Shown here: piece after piece, positions 31,949 through 32,075 of the stretch
Layout: the number at the start of each line of letters is the position of its first letter
How positions within the stretch are numbered: the first letter of the stretch is position 1
Origin: Bacteroidaceae bacterium
GTDB taxonomy: Bacteria > Bacteroidota > Bacteroidia > Bacteroidales > Bacteroidaceae
Length of the DNA stretch: 32,075 nucleotides
Direction of reading: 5' to 3'
Assembly: GCA_017615835.1 (NCBI GenBank)
Contig: JAFZZI010000022.1
Location: 1-32,075, forward strand
Notes under the pieces: model-generated
Told to the model about the DNA's origin: nothing
Databases searched by the model: none
The model's input: only the letters and a program-made list of their open reading frames with translations
Program-made: the position numbers and the translations under genes

Positions 31949-32075
31949 TGCTTGAGGATTTTGCAGGTCAGTGATTCGGATTTGATAATGTATATGCCTT
32001 GAGGCAGGTCAGCGATGCTGAACGTGACGGAGCCGTCCTGGTCGGTCTCGTATGTGGAAAGAGTCTTGCCGGAGG
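31945..32075 (-). CDS. C-terminal fragment of surface protein with sorting-like domain (continues beyond window)
   Basis: The frame is open from the right edge to the TGA at 31945-31947 and encodes 42 residues of a C-terminus: SGKTLSTYETDQDGSVTFSI, then ADLPQGIYIIKSES, then LTCKILKQ. The pattern 'D.s.l..G.Yiik......KilK' at the very end is that of the type IX secretion C-terminal sorting domain and related tails. It therefore is probably the end of a large secreted or surface-anchored protein. It is not in the supplied gene set because its start lies outside the window. Confidence 0.65.
   Translation of the reverse strand, partial: SGKTLSTYETDQDGSVTFSIADLPQGIYIIKSESLTCKILKQ

Noticed and set aside
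1-32075. tRNA, rRNA, CRISPR array or insertion sequence
   Set aside because: No cloverleaf with a T-loop, no regularly spaced repeats, and no transposase or integrase motifs were seen on either strand.

Overview
The window looks like a chromosomal stretch from a gut-type member of the Bacteroidales, probably Prevotellaceae or a close relative. The reasons are: a Porin_10 outer-membrane porin, a DUF4468 protein, a chlamydial Hc1-type histone-like protein, GLUG-repeat and C-terminal-sorting-domain surface proteins, and repeated copies of the Bacteroidetes -7 promoter box (TAnnTTTG) with little Shine-Dalgarno signal. I see no tRNA, rRNA, CRISPR array, insertion sequence or prophage gene. Coding density is high and genes are packed in operons.

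Layout. (1) 1-4136, minus strand: a likely operon of DUF4468 protein, a degenerate J-domain membrane protein, a porin and a Gfo/Idh/MocA oxidoreductase, closed by a strong hairpin at the left edge. (2) 4296-4667: an Hc1-like histone gene with a textbook promoter, divergent from a secreted TapB/DUF3108-like gene (4668-5477). (3) 5581-10034, plus strand: five tightly spaced genes, namely an RsbW/SpoIIAB-like kinase, a STAS antagonist, a synthetase-only RelA/SpoT protein, a TGS-containing nucleoside kinase and a nucleoside phosphorylase. This joins partner switching, alarmone synthesis and nucleoside salvage. (4) 10042-14507, minus strand: two paralogous secreted esterases, an amidohydrolase, queD and folE, the last three overlapping. 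(5) 14680-16928: a small YqiA-like esterase and a lipoprotein carboxylesterase converging on a perfect 12-bp terminator. (6) 17094-18769: formimidoyltransferase and a small secreted orphan.

(7) 18925-26386, plus strand: a tripartite ABC efflux operon (ATPase, two permeases, adaptor, TolC-like channel) followed after 5 bases by an LTA-synthase-like membrane phosphotransferase. (8) 26390-29246: a low-molecular-weight phosphotyrosine phosphatase, a putative manganese exporter, and a Sel1/TPR protein. (9) 29412-30649: a queuosine operon (precursor transporter plus queF) whose leader folds as a preQ1-I-type pseudoknot directly before the start codon. (10) 30683-32075, minus strand: a GLUG-repeat protein, a small secreted protein and the C-terminal end of a surface protein that continues beyond the window.

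The best candidates for new biology are the partner-switch/alarmone/nucleoside operon and the queuosine leader with its extra stacked hairpin. Secondary points are the J-like protein without HPD, the Met/Gly-rich insertion in the carboxylesterase, and the coupling of an LTA-synthase-like enzyme to an efflux pump.
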